NCBI GenBank assembly: GCA_027051315.1
Contig: JALTZE010000115.1
Span: 1-16,949, forward strand
From: Micavibrio sp.
GTDB lineage: Bacteria > Pseudomonadota > Alphaproteobacteria > Micavibrionales > Micavibrionaceae
Length of the DNA: 16,949 nt
Direction: 5' to 3'
The position numbers and the translations under genes are program-made. Under the pieces are notes generated by a model, which ran no database searches, had not been told where the DNA came from, and saw only the letters and a list, made by a program, of their open reading frames with translations. The first letter of the stretch is position 1, and the number at the start of each line of letters is the position of its first letter. Shown here in pieces: positions 14,704-16,949 of the stretch.

Positions 14704-14708
14704 AAGGA
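14704..14708 (+). promoter_or_regulatory. Ribosome binding site fixing the start of ugd
   Basis: AAGGA sits 7 bases before the ATG at 14716, in front of a perfect Rossmann N-terminus, so the start is secure. Confidence 0.8.
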
Positions 14709-14715
14709 AATAAAT

Positions 14716-16062
14716 ATGCGTATCGGAATGGTAGGAACAGGTTATGTTGGTTTAGTATCAGGAACTTGTCTGGCTGAATTTGGAACAGAAGTAATCTGCG
14801 TGGATAAAGAGCAAAGCAAAATTGATAAGCTACTCTCTGGTGAGATGCCCATTTATGAACCAGGGTTAGATATTTTAGTTGCAAAACAGATACAAGCAAA
14901 CCGCCTATCATTTACAACCGAGATAGCAGATGCAGTAAAAGGCTCAGATGCGGTATTTATTGCTGTGGGAACACCGCCACGCCGTATAATAGGTGATGCC
15001 GACATGCAATATGTATATACAGCAGCAAGAGAAATAGCCAAAAATCTAGAGGGATATACAGTAATAGTAACAAAATCCACTGTTCCCGTTGGAACAGCAA
15101 GGGAAATAGAAAGAATTATTCGTGAAGAAAACCCCAAAGCCGATTTTGACATAGTATCAAATCCTGAATTTCTTCGTGAGGGTGCTGCTATAAATGACTT
15201 TATGCGCCCCGATCGTGTAGTTATTGGTGCTGAAACCGACCGTGCCAAAGAAATAATGCGCGAAATATATCGTCCATTATATATAAATGAAACACCAATA
15301 GTAATGGTCTCGCTTGAAACTTCTGAACTAATAAAATATGCAAGTAACGCTTTCCTTGCGACCAAAATCACATTCATTAATGAAATAGCAGATATTTGCG
15401 AAAAAACAGGTGCAAATGTCCAAGATGTAGCAAAAGGAATGGGTATAGATAATCGTATAGGGTCAAAATTCTTACATGCTGGTCCTGGTTATGGTGGCTC
15501 ATGCTTCCCAAAAGATACTCTTGCTCTTGCCCAAATTGGTGAGAAAAACAACGCTCCACAAACAATTGTAGAACAAGTAATAAAAGTAAATGCTTCTCGT
15601 CAAAGAAAAATGGCACAAAAAATAATAAATGCTTTTGATGGAAATATAAGAGGAAAAAAAATAGGCATATTAGGTATAGCATTTAAGCCAAATACAGATG
15701 ATGTAAGAGATGCACCATCATTAACAATAATTCCAATACTCCAAGAAGCAGGGGCAATAATCTCGGCATATGACCCCGAAGCAAAAAAACAAGCAGAATT
15801 ACAATTTGAGAATCTGGAATGGAAAGAAAATCCCTATGAAGTTGCAAAAGATTCAGACGCATTGGTAATTATCACCGAATGGAATGAATTTAGAGCTCTT
15901 AATCTAAAAAGAATAAAAGAAATAATGAATGGTAATATAATTATCGACCTTAGAAATATTTATAAACTCCCAGAAATGAAAGAACTTAATTTTCACTATA
16001 TATCAGTAGGTAGAGAAGAAATATTACCAAATCAATCAGATAAAATAAAAAAAGCGTCCTAA
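14716..16062 (+). CDS. ugd: UDP-glucose 6-dehydrogenase
   Basis: Oxidises UDP-glucose to UDP-glucuronate with two NAD+, supplying acidic sugars for capsule, exopolysaccharide or lipopolysaccharide. The N-terminal Rossmann fold opens with G7-T-G-Y-V-G12, followed by E-V-I-C-V-D (acidic residue for NAD ribose) and Y-E-P-G-L. The conserved tract F-L-R-E-G-A-A near 155 and the catalytic loop G-P-G-Y-G-G-S-C263-F-P-K-D with the nucleophilic Cys263 follow. The C-terminal UDP-binding domain shows F-K-P-N-T-D-D-V-R-D-A-P. 448 residues is standard. A CysQ-type gene follows after 16 bases in the same direction, so the two are probably co-transcribed. No glycosyltransferase neighbours are visible, so the polymer it serves is unknown. 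Confidence 0.97.
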   Translation: MRIGMVGTGYVGLVSGTCLAEFGTEVICVDKEQSKIDKLLSGEMPIYEPGLDILVAKQIQANRLSFTTEIADAVKGSDAVFIAVGTPPRRIIGDADMQYVYTAAREIAKNLEGYTVIVTKSTVPVGTAREIERIIREENPKADFDIVSNPEFLREGAAINDFMRPDRVVIGAETDRAKEIMREIYRPLYINETPIVMVSLETSELIKYASNAFLATKITFINEIADICEKTGANVQDVAKGMGIDNRIGSKFLHAGPGYGGSCFPKDTLALAQIGEKNNAPQTIVEQVIKVNASRQRKMAQKIINAFDGNIRGKKIGILGIAFKPNTDDVRDAPSLTIIPILQEAGAIISAYDPEAKKQAELQFENLEWKENPYEVAKDSDALVIITEWNEFRALNLKRIKEIMNGNIIIDLRNIYKLPEMKELNFHYISVGREEILPNQSDKIKKAS

Positions 16063-16078
16063 AAATTATTATATTAAA

Positions 16079-16897
16079 ATGACAGAAAACTTACCAAAAA
16101 TCATTAACCATCTTCCAGCCCTTACCAATCAAATAAAAAGGATTGCCATAGAAGCTGGTGAGCTTATTTATGATTATTTTGATGAGTCAGGTTTTAGTGA
16201 AGTACAACTCAAAGCTGATGGTTCACCCGTTACTAAAGCCGATAAAGCAGGCGAAGAATATATAATAGAAAAACTTAAAAAATCAACTCCAACAATTCCA
16301 ATTATTGGAGAAGAACTTATATCTGCTGGTCATAAAGTTGATTTATCAAATTCTGAATATTATTGGTTAGTAGATGCACTTGACGGAACCAAAGGATTTA
16401 TAGCAGGAGATGGTGATTTTACCGTAAATATAGCACTGATAAAAAATGAAAATCCTATAGTTGGTGTTATTTATGCTCCTCATTATGGTGAATTATATTA
16501 CGGATATGGCAAAGACACGGCCAAAAGATGGCTCGAAGATACTAATAAAGAAAAATCCTTACGAACAAGAAAAATGCCATCAAAAGGATTAACAGTAATG
16601 TCATCAAAATATAGAAATAGTGAAAAAAGAGATAAATATCTTCAACAATATAAAGTTAATAAAATAATCAGAAGATATAGCTCTATTAAAATATGTATGG
16701 TAGCAGCAGGAAAAGCAGATATATATCCTTGCTTTGGTCAAACATGTTACTGGGACACTGCCGCAGGAGATGCAATCTTAAGAAGTGCAGGAGGTTGCAT
16801 AATCGACCTTCAAGGAAATCCTTTAAAATATAACCCAAATACAAAACAATTCCTCAACCCCCAATTTTTAGCAATCTCTAACGATTTTTTATTATGA
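16079..16897 (+). CDS. cysQ: 3'(2'),5'-bisphosphate nucleotidase, CysQ type
   Basis: A Mg2+-dependent, Li+-sensitive phosphatase of the inositol monophosphatase superfamily. CysQ members turn 3'-phosphoadenosine 5'-phosphate (PAP) to AMP, clearing the by-product of sulfate activation and of PAPS-dependent sulfotransfer. The metal site is complete: D-G-S-P-V-T-K-A-D at 47-55, G-E78-E79, D-A-L-D-G-T-K-G-F at 99-107 and W225-D226-T-A-A-G-D-A. The D-G-T-K-G-F and G-S-P-V-T variants favour CysQ over plain inositol monophosphatase. The 272 residues are full length. The Shine-Dalgarno is absent and the gap to ugd is 16 bases, so translation may rely on coupling. Pairing with ugd could link it to sulfated or modified polysaccharide, but that is a guess from proximity. 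Confidence 0.88.
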   Translation: MTENLPKIINHLPALTNQIKRIAIEAGELIYDYFDESGFSEVQLKADGSPVTKADKAGEEYIIEKLKKSTPTIPIIGEELISAGHKVDLSNSEYYWLVDALDGTKGFIAGDGDFTVNIALIKNENPIVGVIYAPHYGELYYGYGKDTAKRWLEDTNKEKSLRTRKMPSKGLTVMSSKYRNSEKRDKYLQQYKVNKIIRRYSSIKICMVAAGKADIYPCFGQTCYWDTAAGDAILRSAGGCIIDLQGNPLKYNPNTKQFLNPQFLAISNDFLL

Positions 16898-16913
16898 TAA
16901 TAGAAAGAATACC

Positions 16914-16945
16914 TAACTAACATAAAATACGATTTATGTTAGTTA
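16914..16945 (+). terminator. 13-bp perfect hairpin after cysQ, likely transcription end
   Basis: TAACTAACATAAA (16914-16926) pairs fully with TTTATGTTAGTTA (16933-16945) around a 6-base loop, 17 bases past the cysQ stop. No T-run is seen before the window ends, and the stem is AT-rich. It may be a terminator, a protein-binding palindrome or part of a dispersed repeat. Confidence 0.45.
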
Positions 16946-16949
16946 TCCC

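Noticed and set aside
14853..15377. Minus-strand frame inside ugd
   Set aside because: The opposite strand encodes an unmistakable UDP-glucose dehydrogenase.

Overview
The window looks like chromosome of an AT-rich alphaproteobacterium. The evidence is a SapC-family protein, a DotM/DotL pair of a type IVB (Dot/Icm-like) secretion system, and a pilin-like gene of the sort I associate with such loci in this class. The genus cannot be read from the sequence. All proteins translate with the standard bacterial code.

Positions 1 to about 5250 form a decayed integrated element next to two tRNA genes (Gln, Thr). From left to right it holds: the N-terminal part of an ABC/SMC-like ATPase running off the window (minus strand); a divergent PD-(D/E)xK restriction endonuclease; a convergent, 4-bp-overlapping cytosine-C5 methyltransferase with an N-terminal MerR-type DNA-binding domain; a headless ORF fragment over a cluster of short repeats; the left end of an insertion sequence with the first ~21 transposase codons; a P4-type tyrosine integrase cut off by that insertion sequence before its catalytic domain; and a small HEPN-like protein whose stop overlaps the integrase start. 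This is a restriction-modification/defence cargo on an island that entered at the 3' end of tRNA-Gln and is now probably immobile.

Positions 5600 to 10445 (plus strand) form one tight operon for the substrate-recruiting part of a type IVB secretion system: dotM (icmP), a small single-membrane-span protein, dotL (icmO, the coupling ATPase), and a type IV pilin-like protein whose start lies inside dotL. DotL carries a duplicated C-terminal motif, in the region where Legionella DotL docks its adaptor proteins. The operon ends flush against the convergent argS.

Positions 10446 to 14514 (minus strand) hold housekeeping and lineage genes: argS, a secreted protein with a duplicated four-cysteine unit, a HTH plus coiled-coil DNA-binding protein with a palindrome in its own promoter, and a SapC-family protein. 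Terminators follow the last two. Positions 14716 to 16897 (plus strand) hold UDP-glucose 6-dehydrogenase and a CysQ-type nucleotidase, closed by a 13-bp hairpin at the right edge. No stretch above 300 bases lacks a gene.
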